Positions 25,524 through 34,147 of a DNA stretch of 64,000 bases are shown piece by piece. Source of the stretch: Rhodoglobus sp. (lineage in GTDB: Bacteria; Actinomycetota; Actinomycetes; Actinomycetales; Microbacteriaceae); assembly GCA_025464445.1 (NCBI GenBank), contig JAODLY010000027.1:1-64000 (forward strand), given 5' to 3'. The number at the start of each line of letters is the position of its first letter. Position 1 is the first letter of the stretch. The notes beneath the pieces are model-generated. The model saw only the letters and a list, made by a program, of their open reading frames with translations, was not told the origin of the DNA and did no database searches. A program made the position numbers and the translations under genes.

Positions 25524-26732
25524 TCAGCTGGGCTGGATCGGCACCGGTTCGGTGTCGGCGATCGGGCTCGCGTCCCTGCCCCTGAGGTCGGGATGCCACC
25601 GCCGGAAGAGCACAGGGAACAGGAACCCGAGCAGGGCAAGAGACGCCGCAGCCGTGAAACCGCCGATCGCCCCGCCGGCGTCGATCAGGAATCCGGCAGC
25701 CGCCGAGCCCAGCGCCGCACCGATGAGCTGGCCGGTGCCCACCCAGCCGTATGCCTCCGCGGTGTCGCTGAACTTCACGCTCGACGACACGATCGCGAAG
25801 ATCACGGCGAGGGCCGGCGCGATGCCGACGCCGGCGATGAGCAGCGCGAACGCCAGCCACCAGAAATTGAGGAAGAGCATCGCGAGCGACAGGCCGACGA
25901 ACACCACGAACATGCGGCGCGCGAGCGCCCACGGCCCGATCGGCACGTGACCGAGGGAGAGCCCCCCGATGATCGAGCCGATCGCCCAGATCGCGAGCAC
26001 GATGCCGGCCTGCGGGCCCTCCTGGCCGAATACCGAGACCACACTGGCCTCGACGGCAGCGCATGAGCCGACGAGCAGGAAGCCGGTGATCGTGGAGAGC
26101 AGCACCGTGGGCCGGCGCAGCACAGCGCCGAAAGCCCGTTTGCTGCGGGGGATGCGCACCCTGCCGAGCTCGGGACTGGAGATGAACCAGATGCCGCCGC
26201 CCACCAGGAACGCGGCGGCCACGAGGATCGCGAGCACGCTCGAAACCTGCACGGCCAGGAACGTCGTGATCACCGGTCCAGCGATCCAGATGATCTCCTG
26301 TGCCGACGCGTCGAGGGAGAAGAGCGGGGTCAGCTGTGTCGAGTTGACGATCTTCGGATAGATGGTGCGCACCGCGGGCTGCACCGGCGGGTAGCTGAGC
26401 CCGGCGATGAGCCCGACGACCATGTACATCGGCACGGTCATGGGCGCGAGCGCGATCGCGCAGATCGCCACGGCACACACCGACATCGTGAGGATGAGCA
26501 CCCTGCGCATGCCCCAGATGCCCATCCAGCGACCGGTGAGCGGCCCGGCAACGGCCTGCCCGACGCTCGTCGCCGCGAGCACGAGGCCGGCGGCACCGTA
26601 CGAGCCCTGAAGCTTTTCGATGTGGATGAGGAACGCGAGTGACAGCATCCCGCTGGGGAACCGCGCGGTGAGCTGCGCCGCGATGATGCGGCCCACCCCC
26701 GGGGTTTTCAACAGGTCGATGTAACTCTTCAC
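25524..26732 (-). CDS. MFS transporter
   Basis: About 12 TM segments; AAQLTARFPSGMLSLAFLIHIEKLQGSYGAAGLVLAATSVGQAVAGPLTGRWMGIWGMRRVLILT. Confidence 0.9.
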   Translation of the reverse strand: MKSYIDLLKTPGVGRIIAAQLTARFPSGMLSLAFLIHIEKLQGSYGAAGLVLAATSVGQAVAGPLTGRWMGIWGMRRVLILTMSVCAVAICAIALAPMTVPMYMVVGLIAGLSYPPVQPAVRTIYPKIVNSTQLTPLFSLDASAQEIIWIAGPVITTFLAVQVSSVLAILVAAAFLVGGGIWFISSPELGRVRIPRSKRAFGAVLRRPTVLLSTITGFLLVGSCAAVEASVVSVFGQEGPQAGIVLAIWAIGSIIGGLSLGHVPIGPWALARRMFVVFVGLSLAMLFLNFWWLAFALLIAGVGIAPALAVIFAIVSSSVKFSDTAEAYGWVGTGQLIGAALGSAAAGFLIDAGGAIGGFTAAASLALLGFLFPVLFRRWHPDLRGRDASPIADTEPVPIQPS

Positions 26733-26806
26733 AAGATGATCAGCTTAGACCCGGCAGAAAGCGCCAAATCAGGCGGCTGCGGCGGTGTCTGCGCCCCCGG
26801 ATAACC

Positions 26807-26845
26807 TGTGGACAAGTACGCGAACTTATGCACAGCTGTGGATGA
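26807..26845. promoter_or_regulatory. cluster of three DnaA-box-like 9-mers upstream of nrdA
   Basis: TTGTCCACA (minus, 26807-26815, exact), TTATGCACA (plus, 26826-26834, one mismatch to TTATCCACA), TCATCCACA (minus, 26837-26845, one mismatch). Confidence 0.6.
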
Positions 26846-26850
26846 CACGC

Positions 26851-26898
26851 CCACTACATCTGGTGTTGGCCCCGGGTCAGTGGCACGATATATAGTGG
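26851..26898. promoter_or_regulatory. tandem NrdR-box-like palindromes
   Basis: CCACTACATCTGGTGT (26851-26866) and GCACGATATATAGTGG (26883-26898), centres 32 bp apart; consensus used: ACACTATATATAGTGT-like. Confidence 0.72.
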
Positions 26899-26960
26899 TG
26901 GAACCGCCGGCCGGGGATTACGGTGTGGAACAGGTTTCAGGGGATTTGAGGGAGTTTTTC

Positions 26961-29399
26961 GTGGGAATTACAGTCGTCAAGCGCAGCGGCCAGCGAGAGC
27001 CGTACGACGCCAACAAGATCAACCTCGCGATCGAAGCCGCGAGCGCCGGCCTCGACGAGAACATCACCTGGGTGACCCAGATCGCGTCTGAACTCGAGCT
27101 CACACTGTTCGACGGCATCACCACCCAACAACTGGATGAGGCGGTCATCCAGGTCGCCCTGCAGAACGTGAAAGACGACCCGGCTTTCGACATCGTCGCG
27201 GCCCGGCTGCTGCTGAAGACCATCTACAAGCGCGTGCTCGGCGACTACGAGACCGCCGCAGAGCTCAAGGAGCTGCACCGCGAGCACTTCGCCGCCAATA
27301 TCGCGCGCGGCGTCGACGAGGGGTTGCTCGACTCGCGGCTCACCCAGCTCTTCGACGTCGACTATCTCGCCACCCAGCTCGAGCCGGCGCATGATGAGCT
27401 GCTCAAGTACATCGGTGTCGTGACCCTCAACAACCGCTACGGCATCAAGGGCCGCAATGGCGACGCCCTCGAGGTGCCGCAGTACTTCTGGATGCGCATC
27501 GCCATGGGGCTGTCCCTCAACGAGGCCGACCCGACGAAGGCCGCGCTCGCGTTCTACGAGAAGATGTCCAGCCTCGAGTACCTGGCCGCCGGATCCACTC
27601 TCGTCAACGCGGGCACCGTGTACCCGCAGCTCGCGAACTGCTTCGTCATGGAGATGCAGGACGACATGGAGCACATCGCGAAGACGACCCGCGACGTCAT
27701 GTGGCTGACCAAGGGCACCGGCGGCATCGGACTGTCCGTGACCAAGCTGCGCGCGCAGGGCTCGCCGATCCGCTCCAACAACACGACATCGACGGGCCCC
27801 ATCCCGTTCATGCACACGATCGACTCGATCCTGCGCGCGGTGAGCCGCGGCGGCAAGAAGTTCGGAGCGCTGTGCTTCTACATGGAGAACTGGCACCTCG
27901 ACTTCCCCGAGTTCCTGGACCTCCGCCAGAACTCCGGGGATCCCTATCGGCGCACCCGCACCGCCAACACGGCCGTGTGGATCAGCGACGAGTTCATGAA
28001 GCGCGTGCAGGCCGACGACGACTGGTACCTGTTCGACCCGCTCGAAGTGCAGGACCTCAACGAGCTCTACGGCAAGGCGTTCTCCGCCCGCTACAACGAG
28101 TACGTCGCCATGGCCGAGGCCGGCGAGCTGCGCATGTTCAAGAAGATCACGGCGCGCGAGCAGTTCAAGGCGATCCTCATCTCCTTGCAGACCACCAGTC
28201 ACCCGTGGCTGACCTGGAAAGACACGATCAACAACCGCGCCCTCAACAACAACACGGGCACGATCCACCTCTCCAACCTGTGCACAGAGATCACGCTGCC
28301 GCAGGACGAAGACAACGTCTCGGTCTGCAACCTGGCGTCGATCAACCTGTCCCAGCACCTGGACGATGCCGGTCGTTTGGACTTCTCCAAGATCGAGGCC
28401 TCCGCGCGCCTGGCCGTGCGCCAGCTCGACAACCTCATCGACATCACGCGTTCGAGCGTGAAGGAGGCGGACTTCTCCAACCAGCAGAATCGCGCGGTCG
28501 GCCTCGGGGTCATGGGCTTCACCGACATCATCGAGAAGCTCGGCATCAGCTATGAGAGCGAAGAGGCCTACGACCTCGTCGACGAGATCATGGAGCACGT
28601 CTCATACGCGGCGATCGACGCGAGCGCGGAGCTCGCCAAGGAGCGTGGCGCGTACCCGAACTTCCAGGGCAGCCGCTGGTCTGAGGGTCTCGTTCCCCTC
28701 GACTCGATAGCGCTCACCGAAGCCGACCGCGGGGTGGAGATCAAGGTCAACCGCAAGACCCGTTTGGACTGGGATGCCCTGCGCCTCAAGGTCAAGGGCG
28801 GCATGCGCAACGCGACGCTCATGGCGATCGCGCCCACGGCATCCATTGGGCTTGTCGCGGGAACCACGCCGGGGCTCGACCCGCAGTTCTCGCAGATCTT
28901 CAGCCGCGCGACGAGCAACGGCAAGTTCCTCGAGGTCAACCGCAACCTCGTCGCCGACCTGCAGAAGCTCGGGATCTGGGACTCGACGAAGGAGGCCATC
29001 CTGCGCAGCCAGGGCGACATCCAGGGCATCGCGTCGATCCCGGACGCGATCAAGGCGACGTACAAGACGAGCTTCCAGCTCTCGCCGTACGCATTCCTCG
29101 AGGTCTCCGCGCGGGCCCAGAAGTGGATCGACCAGGCGATCAGCCGCAACATGTACCTCGAGACCCGTGACCTCGGCGACATGATGGACATCTACTTCGC
29201 GGCCTGGGAGCGCGGCGTGAAGACGACGTATTACCTGCACATGAAACCGCGCCACACCGCCGAGCAGTCCACGGTCAAGGTCAACAAGTCCGAGGACATC
29301 GTTGCTTCAGCCACTCCCGTGGAGACGGCCGTCGCATCCACTGGCGCAGCTCCCGCTCGTCGCGGCTTCGGCGGACTGGCACCGAAGGCGGGCAACTGA
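26961..29399 (+). CDS. nrdA: class I ribonucleoside-diphosphate reductase alpha subunit (N-terminal ATP-cone), ORF lacking the C-terminal Cys pair
   Basis: GTG start; ATP-cone VVKRSGQREPYDANKINLAIEAAS; QLANCFVME, NLCTEITLPQDEDNVSVCNLASINLS, TTYYLHMKPR. ORF ends ...RRGFGGLAPKAGN. Confidence 0.96.
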   Translation: MGITVVKRSGQREPYDANKINLAIEAASAGLDENITWVTQIASELELTLFDGITTQQLDEAVIQVALQNVKDDPAFDIVAARLLLKTIYKRVLGDYETAAELKELHREHFAANIARGVDEGLLDSRLTQLFDVDYLATQLEPAHDELLKYIGVVTLNNRYGIKGRNGDALEVPQYFWMRIAMGLSLNEADPTKAALAFYEKMSSLEYLAAGSTLVNAGTVYPQLANCFVMEMQDDMEHIAKTTRDVMWLTKGTGGIGLSVTKLRAQGSPIRSNNTTSTGPIPFMHTIDSILRAVSRGGKKFGALCFYMENWHLDFPEFLDLRQNSGDPYRRTRTANTAVWISDEFMKRVQADDDWYLFDPLEVQDLNELYGKAFSARYNEYVAMAEAGELRMFKKITAREQFKAILISLQTTSHPWLTWKDTINNRALNNNTGTIHLSNLCTEITLPQDEDNVSVCNLASINLSQHLDDAGRLDFSKIEASARLAVRQLDNLIDITRSSVKEADFSNQQNRAVGLGVMGFTDIIEKLGISYESEEAYDLVDEIMEHVSYAAIDASAELAKERGAYPNFQGSRWSEGLVPLDSIALTEADRGVEIKVNRKTRLDWDALRLKVKGGMRNATLMAIAPTASIGLVAGTTPGLDPQFSQIFSRATSNGKFLEVNRNLVADLQKLGIWDSTKEAILRSQGDIQGIASIPDAIKATYKTSFQLSPYAFLEVSARAQKWIDQAISRNMYLETRDLGDMMDIYFAAWERGVKTTYYLHMKPRHTAEQSTVKVNKSEDIVASATPVETAVASTGAAPARRGFGGLAPKAGN

Positions 29400-29488
29400 T
29401 GGACAGGGTCGCGCTATTCAACAACACTGCCGAATACGAGGTTCCGGTCGACCCCATGGACGACCTGCAGTGCGACAGCTGCCAGTAG
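29399..29488 (+). CDS. 29-aa ORF with a CxxC tail resembling the redox-active C-terminus of class I NrdA
   Basis: ATG overlaps the nrdA stop (TGATG); MDRVALFNNTAEYEVPVDPMDDLQCDSCQ*; lies between nrdA and nrdB. Confidence 0.65.
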   Translation: MDRVALFNNTAEYEVPVDPMDDLQCDSCQ

Positions 29489-29500
29489 GAGACTGAAGTC

Positions 29501-30511
29501 ATGGGAATCCTCGGAACCGGCCTGCAAGAGGGCCTGCTGCTCAAACCCATCCGCTACCAGTGGGCGATGGACCTGTACGACCAGGCTGTCGCCAACACCT
29601 GGTTCCCCAACGAGATCCAGCTCGGGGAAGATATCGCCGACTTCAAGAAGATGACGGATGAGGAACGTCACGCCGTGACCTTCCTGATGAGCTACTTCAA
29701 CCCGAACGAACTGCTCGTCAACAAGGCACTCGCGTTCGGCGTCTACCCATACGTGAATGCGGCCGAGTGCAGCCTCTACCTCGCGAAGCAGATGTGGGAG
29801 GAGGCCAACCACTGCATGAGCTTCGAGTACGTGCTCGAGACCTTCCCCATCGATCGCGAGGCCGCCTACGGGGCGCACGCAAACATCCCGTCGATGGCCC
29901 GCAAGGAGGAGTTCGAGGTCAAGTACATCCGCCGGATGACGGAACAGACCCTCGACATCACCACCACTGAGGGCAAGAAGGACTTCGTGCGCAACCTCGT
30001 GGCGTACAACGTGATCCTCGAGGGCGTCTGGTTCTACTCGGGCTTCATGGTGGCCCTGAGCTTCCGGCAGCGCAACCTGCTGCGCAACTTCGGATCGCTC
30101 ATGGACTGGGTGGTGCGCGACGAGTCGCTGCACCTCAAGTTCGGCATCAACCTCATCCTCACCGTGCTCGAGGAGAACCCCGACCTGCAGACCGAGGAAT
30201 TCGCCACAGAGATCAAGCAGATGATCCTGGATGCCGTGGCGATGGAAGAGGAATACAACCAGGACCTGCTGCCCGGCGGCATCCTCGGCCTCAACGCCAC
30301 TTACATCAACCAGTACGTGAAGTACCTCGCCGACCGCCGGCTCGAGGAGCTCGGGTTCGAGGCGCACTACAACGTCAGCAACCCGGCGAAGTGGATGGCC
30401 GCCGCCAATGACACCCTCCAGCTCGTGAACTTCTTCGAGTCGACGAACACGTCGTACGAGTCGAACGCTTCGGCTGTTTCGAAGAGCCCGGCGTCGACGA
30501 AGAAGGAGTAG
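29501..30511 (+). CDS. nrdB: ribonucleoside-diphosphate reductase beta subunit, class Ic-like
   Basis: Ferritin-like ligands E70, E101, H104, E174, E208, H211, with F108 at the radical-Tyr position (WEEANHCMSFEYV). Confidence 0.95.
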   Translation: MGILGTGLQEGLLLKPIRYQWAMDLYDQAVANTWFPNEIQLGEDIADFKKMTDEERHAVTFLMSYFNPNELLVNKALAFGVYPYVNAAECSLYLAKQMWEEANHCMSFEYVLETFPIDREAAYGAHANIPSMARKEEFEVKYIRRMTEQTLDITTTEGKKDFVRNLVAYNVILEGVWFYSGFMVALSFRQRNLLRNFGSLMDWVVRDESLHLKFGINLILTVLEENPDLQTEEFATEIKQMILDAVAMEEEYNQDLLPGGILGLNATYINQYVKYLADRRLEELGFEAHYNVSNPAKWMAAANDTLQLVNFFESTNTSYESNASAVSKSPASTKKE

Positions 30512-31065
30512 TGCTCCGCCTCGAGACCGTCGAGTGGGGCGACCCTCGAGCGGTCGCCCTTCGCGACGCCATGAACGCGGAAACCGCCGCGATGTACGCG
30601 GAGTTCACGGCGCAGCGCACCCCGGAGCAGGTCGCGGCGATCGACGATGCGCTGTCAGTCGACCCCGCGACGATCGTGCACACGATCATCGCTCTCGACG
30701 ATGGGGTGCCGCTCGGCCACGCGGCGCTTCGCCCGGTCTCGACAAGCTCGACCAACGGCGTTGTGGGCTCGACCAACGGCGTTGCGGGCTCGACCAACGG
30801 CGTTGCGGGCTCGACCAGCGGGGTGCTCGAGGTGAAGAAAGTGTTCGTGGCGCCGCAGGCACGGGGCAGGGGCGTGGCGAAGGTGATGCTGGCAGAACTC
30901 GAGTCTTTTGCGGTGGCTCGGGGTGTGGCATCCCTCGTGCTTCAGACCGGGCCGCTACAGGTCGAGGCGATCGCCCTCTACCTCAAGCTCGGCTACCTGC
31001 CCATCGGCAAGTTCGGCAAGTACGGAGCCATACCCGGTGCCCTGTGCTACGAGAAGACCTTGTGA
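30511..31065 (+). CDS. GNAT-family N-acetyltransferase
   Basis: VLEVKKVFVAPQARGRGVAKVMLAELESFAVARGVASLVLQTGPLQVEAIALYLKLGYLPIGKFG; start overlaps the nrdB stop by 1 nt. Confidence 0.9.
   Translation: MLRLETVEWGDPRAVALRDAMNAETAAMYAEFTAQRTPEQVAAIDDALSVDPATIVHTIIALDDGVPLGHAALRPVSTSSTNGVVGSTNGVAGSTNGVAGSTSGVLEVKKVFVAPQARGRGVAKVMLAELESFAVARGVASLVLQTGPLQVEAIALYLKLGYLPIGKFGKYGAIPGALCYEKTL
30747..30830 (+). repeat. 4 x 21-bp in-frame tandem repeat inside the GNAT gene
   Basis: CTCGACCAACGGCGTTG[T/C]GGG x3 plus one degenerate unit, encoding (STNGVxG)n. Confidence 0.93.
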
Positions 31066-31115
31066 GATTCTTGCGCTGATTCGTCGTGATCTTGCTAGTG
31101 CGGGATACTGGCGAA

Positions 31116-32882
31116 GTGTCAAGTGAAGCAGCGACGATAGCCCTCCCGGTAGACAAGGACCGCCCGATCGGATCGCTCGTACGCCTGTTCCGCCCGTACC
31201 GGTGGTCGATGCTGCTGGCAAGTGTGGTGTTCATCATCAAGGACAGCCCGATCTGGATCCTGCCGGTGCTCACCGGCAACATCATCGACGTCGTGGTGAG
31301 CCACAAGCCCCTCACCCAGCTCTGGTTGTACGCGGCGATCGCCGTGGGGCTCCTGGTGCTGAACTACCCGTTCAACGTGCTGTACGTGAACCTGTTCAGC
31401 GGCGCGATCCGCCGGGTCGCCGCCGACCTGCGCACCGGGATGAGCCAGCGGCTGCAGCAGTTGTCGATCGGGTTCCATTCGCGCACGAGCGCTTCGGTCA
31501 TCCAGACAAAAGTCGTTCGGGATGCCGAAAATGTCGAGCTCGCCCTCAGCCAGTCGTATGGCGTCGGCCTGTCGGCGATCTGCGTGCTCATCGGCTCCCT
31601 CGTGCTCACCGCGATCCGGGTCCCCTCGTTCGTGTTCGTGTTCGTGCTCACCGTTCCGATCGCCGCCGGGCTCGTGATGGCCTTGCGGCGCAGCTCCGGC
31701 CGCCGCAATGAGGCGCTGCGCCGCGAGATCGAGCGGTTCTCCGCGCGGGTCGGCGAGATGGCGGCGCTCATGCCGATCACCCGGGCGCACGCGCTCGAAG
31801 ATGTCGCGCTCGAGCGGGTCTCGTCGAGCGTCGAGGATGTGCGCGAAGCCGCCCTCGCCCTCGACCGCCTCAATGGGCGCTTCGGGTCCATCACCTGGAT
31901 CAGCTACCAGACGCTCGGCGTGTTCTGCCTGGTCGCGGCGGCGTTCGCTGCGCTCACCGGCTTCCTGCCGATCACGGCCGGCGAGGTCGTGCTGCTCAGC
32001 GGGTACTTCACGATCCTCACCGGGTCGGTCGTGAGCCTGCTCAACCTCATGCCGGTCATGACGAAGGCGCGTGAGTCGATGCGTTCGATCGCCGAGGTCA
32101 TGCAAGAGCCGGACATCGAGCTCAACACGGGCAAGCGTGCGGTGCAGGCTGTCGCCGGCGAGCTCACCTTCGATCGCCTCTCGTACGGCTACCCGGGAAC
32201 GGGTTCGCTCGCCCTCGATGGCCTGGACCTCGTCATCGTCCCTGGCGAGACTGTCGCGTTTGTCGGGCCTTCAGGGTCTGGCAAGTCGACACTGCTCAAT
32301 GTCGTGCTGGGGTTCCTGCGCCCAACAGCGGGCAGACTGCTGCTCGACGGGGTGGACATGCAGACACTCGACCTGCGCACGTTCAGGACGAGCGTTTCCG
32401 TGGTTCCGCAGGAGTCGGTGCTGTTCGAGGGCTCGATAAGGGACAACGTCGCATACGGCCTTGCCGAGGTGGATGACGAGCGCGTGCTTGCCGCGCTCCG
32501 CGATGCGAACGCCCTTGAGATCGTCGATGCCCTGCCGGACGGCTGGGACACGGTGGTGGGGGAGCGTGGGGCAAGGCTGTCCGGTGGACAACGCCAGCGC
32601 ATCGCGATTGCCCGCGCGCTCATCCGCAACCCGCGCGTGCTGCTGCTCGACGAGGCGACATCCGCTCTCGACGGTGAGTCGGAAAAACTCGTGCAGGGCG
32701 CCTTTGAGCGCCTCATGGCCGGCCGGACGACGCTCATCGTCGCCCACCGGCTTTCGACGATCAGGGCCGCAGACCGCATCGTCGTGCTCGAGAAGGGCCG
32801 CATCGTCGAGGTCGGCCCGCACGAGGGCCTGCTCGCCCGCGGCGGGCGCTACACGAAGCTGTACAAGGCGCAGACCTTCTAG
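31116..32882 (+). CDS. ABC transporter, fused permease/ATP-binding protein
   Basis: VAFVGPSGSGKSTLLNVVLGFL (Walker A), LSGGQRQRIAIARAL (signature), VLLLDEATSAL (Walker B), about 6 TM N-terminal. Confidence 0.95.
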   Translation: MSSEAATIALPVDKDRPIGSLVRLFRPYRWSMLLASVVFIIKDSPIWILPVLTGNIIDVVVSHKPLTQLWLYAAIAVGLLVLNYPFNVLYVNLFSGAIRRVAADLRTGMSQRLQQLSIGFHSRTSASVIQTKVVRDAENVELALSQSYGVGLSAICVLIGSLVLTAIRVPSFVFVFVLTVPIAAGLVMALRRSSGRRNEALRREIERFSARVGEMAALMPITRAHALEDVALERVSSSVEDVREAALALDRLNGRFGSITWISYQTLGVFCLVAAAFAALTGFLPITAGEVVLLSGYFTILTGSVVSLLNLMPVMTKARESMRSIAEVMQEPDIELNTGKRAVQAVAGELTFDRLSYGYPGTGSLALDGLDLVIVPGETVAFVGPSGSGKSTLLNVVLGFLRPTAGRLLLDGVDMQTLDLRTFRTSVSVVPQESVLFEGSIRDNVAYGLAEVDDERVLAALRDANALEIVDALPDGWDTVVGERGARLSGGQRQRIAIARALIRNPRVLLLDEATSALDGESEKLVQGAFERLMAGRTTLIVAHRLSTIRAADRIVVLEKGRIVEVGPHEGLLARGGRYTKLYKAQTF

Positions 32883-32947
32883 CCAGCCGGCTCGGGCCGG
32901 CGCTACGCCAGGCCGCCCGCTGCAAGGGCGCGCCGCAAAAAAAGGGG

Positions 32948-34102
32948 CTAAAGCCGCTCGATGATCGTCGCGTTCGCCATCCCGGCGCCCTCGCACATCA
33001 CCTGGAGGCCGTAGCGGCCACCGACGAGCTCGAGCTGGTTGAGCATCGTGGTGAGCAGGCGCGTGCCCGAAGAGCCGAGCGCGTGGCCGAGCGCGATCGC
33101 CCCGCCGCGCGGATTGACGAGCGAAGGGTCCACGGCGAACTCGTGCTGCCACGCCAGCGGAACCGACGCGAACGCCTCATTCACCTCGAAGGTGTCGAAA
33201 TCGTCGATGCCGAAACCGCTGCGGTCCATGATCTTGCGGGTGGCGGGGAGGATGCCCGTCAGCATCTCGATCGGATCCGAACCCACAACGGCGAACGCAT
33301 GAAAGCGAGCCCGCGGTCGCAGGCCGAGTTCCAGCGCCCGCTCCTCACTCATGATGAGGACGGCCGAGGCGCCGTCGGTCAGCGGCGACGAGTTACCAGC
33401 GGTTACCCGCCATCCGATCTGAGGGAACCGCGCCGAGAACGCCTCGTCCTCGAATGCGGGCTTGAGGGTGGCGAGGCCCTCCACAGTCGTGCCCGGACGA
33501 ATCGTCTCGTCGGTGTCCAGCATCCCGAGCGGCAGTATCTCCGACTCGAAGTCCGCGGCCGCCGCCAACCTGTGCGAGCGGGCGGCGAACTCGTCGAGTG
33601 CGGCGCGCGACAGTCGCCAGCGCGCGGCGATGAGTTCGGCCGAGATGCCCTGGCCGACGAGCCCGTCCGGGTAGCGCTCGTGCACGAGAGGTCCCCAGTT
33701 GTCCTGGCCGAGGGTTGCCGCATTTATCGGGTTCTTGCTCATGAGTTCGACCCCGCAGGCGATCACGATGTCGTACGCGCCTGCGACAACGCCCTGCGCG
33801 GCGAAGGCTGTCGCCTGCTGGCTCGAGCCGCACTGGCGGTCGACTGTGGTTCCGGGCACAGACTCGGGGAAGCCCGCCGCGAGCGCCGCGTTGCGCGTGA
33901 TGTTGACCGACTGCTCGCCCACCTGGGACAGGCATCCGCCGATCACGTCGTCGATGAGCGCGGGGTCGAGGTCGTTGCGGGCGACAAGCTGCTTCAGCAC
34001 CGTGCCGAGCAGGTCGACCGGATGCCACGCGGAGAGGGCACCCCCGGGCTTGCCCCTGCCGGACGGGGTACGGATGGCGTCGACGATGACAGCTGTTGGC
34101 AT
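32948..34102 (-). CDS. thiolase-family acetyl-CoA C-acyltransferase
   Basis: VIVDAIRTPSGRGKPGGALSAWHPVDLLGTVLKQLV...VDRQCGSSQQA...GGAIALGHALGSSGTRLLTTML...MCEGAGMANATIIERL. Confidence 0.94.
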   Translation of the reverse strand: MPTAVIVDAIRTPSGRGKPGGALSAWHPVDLLGTVLKQLVARNDLDPALIDDVIGGCLSQVGEQSVNITRNAALAAGFPESVPGTTVDRQCGSSQQATAFAAQGVVAGAYDIVIACGVELMSKNPINAATLGQDNWGPLVHERYPDGLVGQGISAELIAARWRLSRAALDEFAARSHRLAAAADFESEILPLGMLDTDETIRPGTTVEGLATLKPAFEDEAFSARFPQIGWRVTAGNSSPLTDGASAVLIMSEERALELGLRPRARFHAFAVVGSDPIEMLTGILPATRKIMDRSGFGIDDFDTFEVNEAFASVPLAWQHEFAVDPSLVNPRGGAIALGHALGSSGTRLLTTMLNQLELVGGRYGLQVMCEGAGMANATIIERL

Positions 34103-34147
34103 GGATTCAGGCTAACCCCACCCACCCCGGCGGAGGACAATGAAACC

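Noticed and set aside
26937-28598. 553-aa antisense ORF over nrdA
   Set aside because: GC-codon shadow of a strongly conserved gene; low-complexity V/L/E/D/R/H composition and no recognisable domain.
29399-29488. Treating the 29-aa ORF as random noise
   Set aside because: Its position, the TGATG overlap, the DDLQCDSCQ ending and the missing cysteines in the nrdA ORF make chance unlikely, so it was kept as a finding with the sequencing-error caveat.
33083-34147. N-terminal extension of the quinone oxidoreductase ORF (670 aa total)
   Set aside because: The extension is antisense to the thiolase gene; family homology starts at the ATG at 34148.
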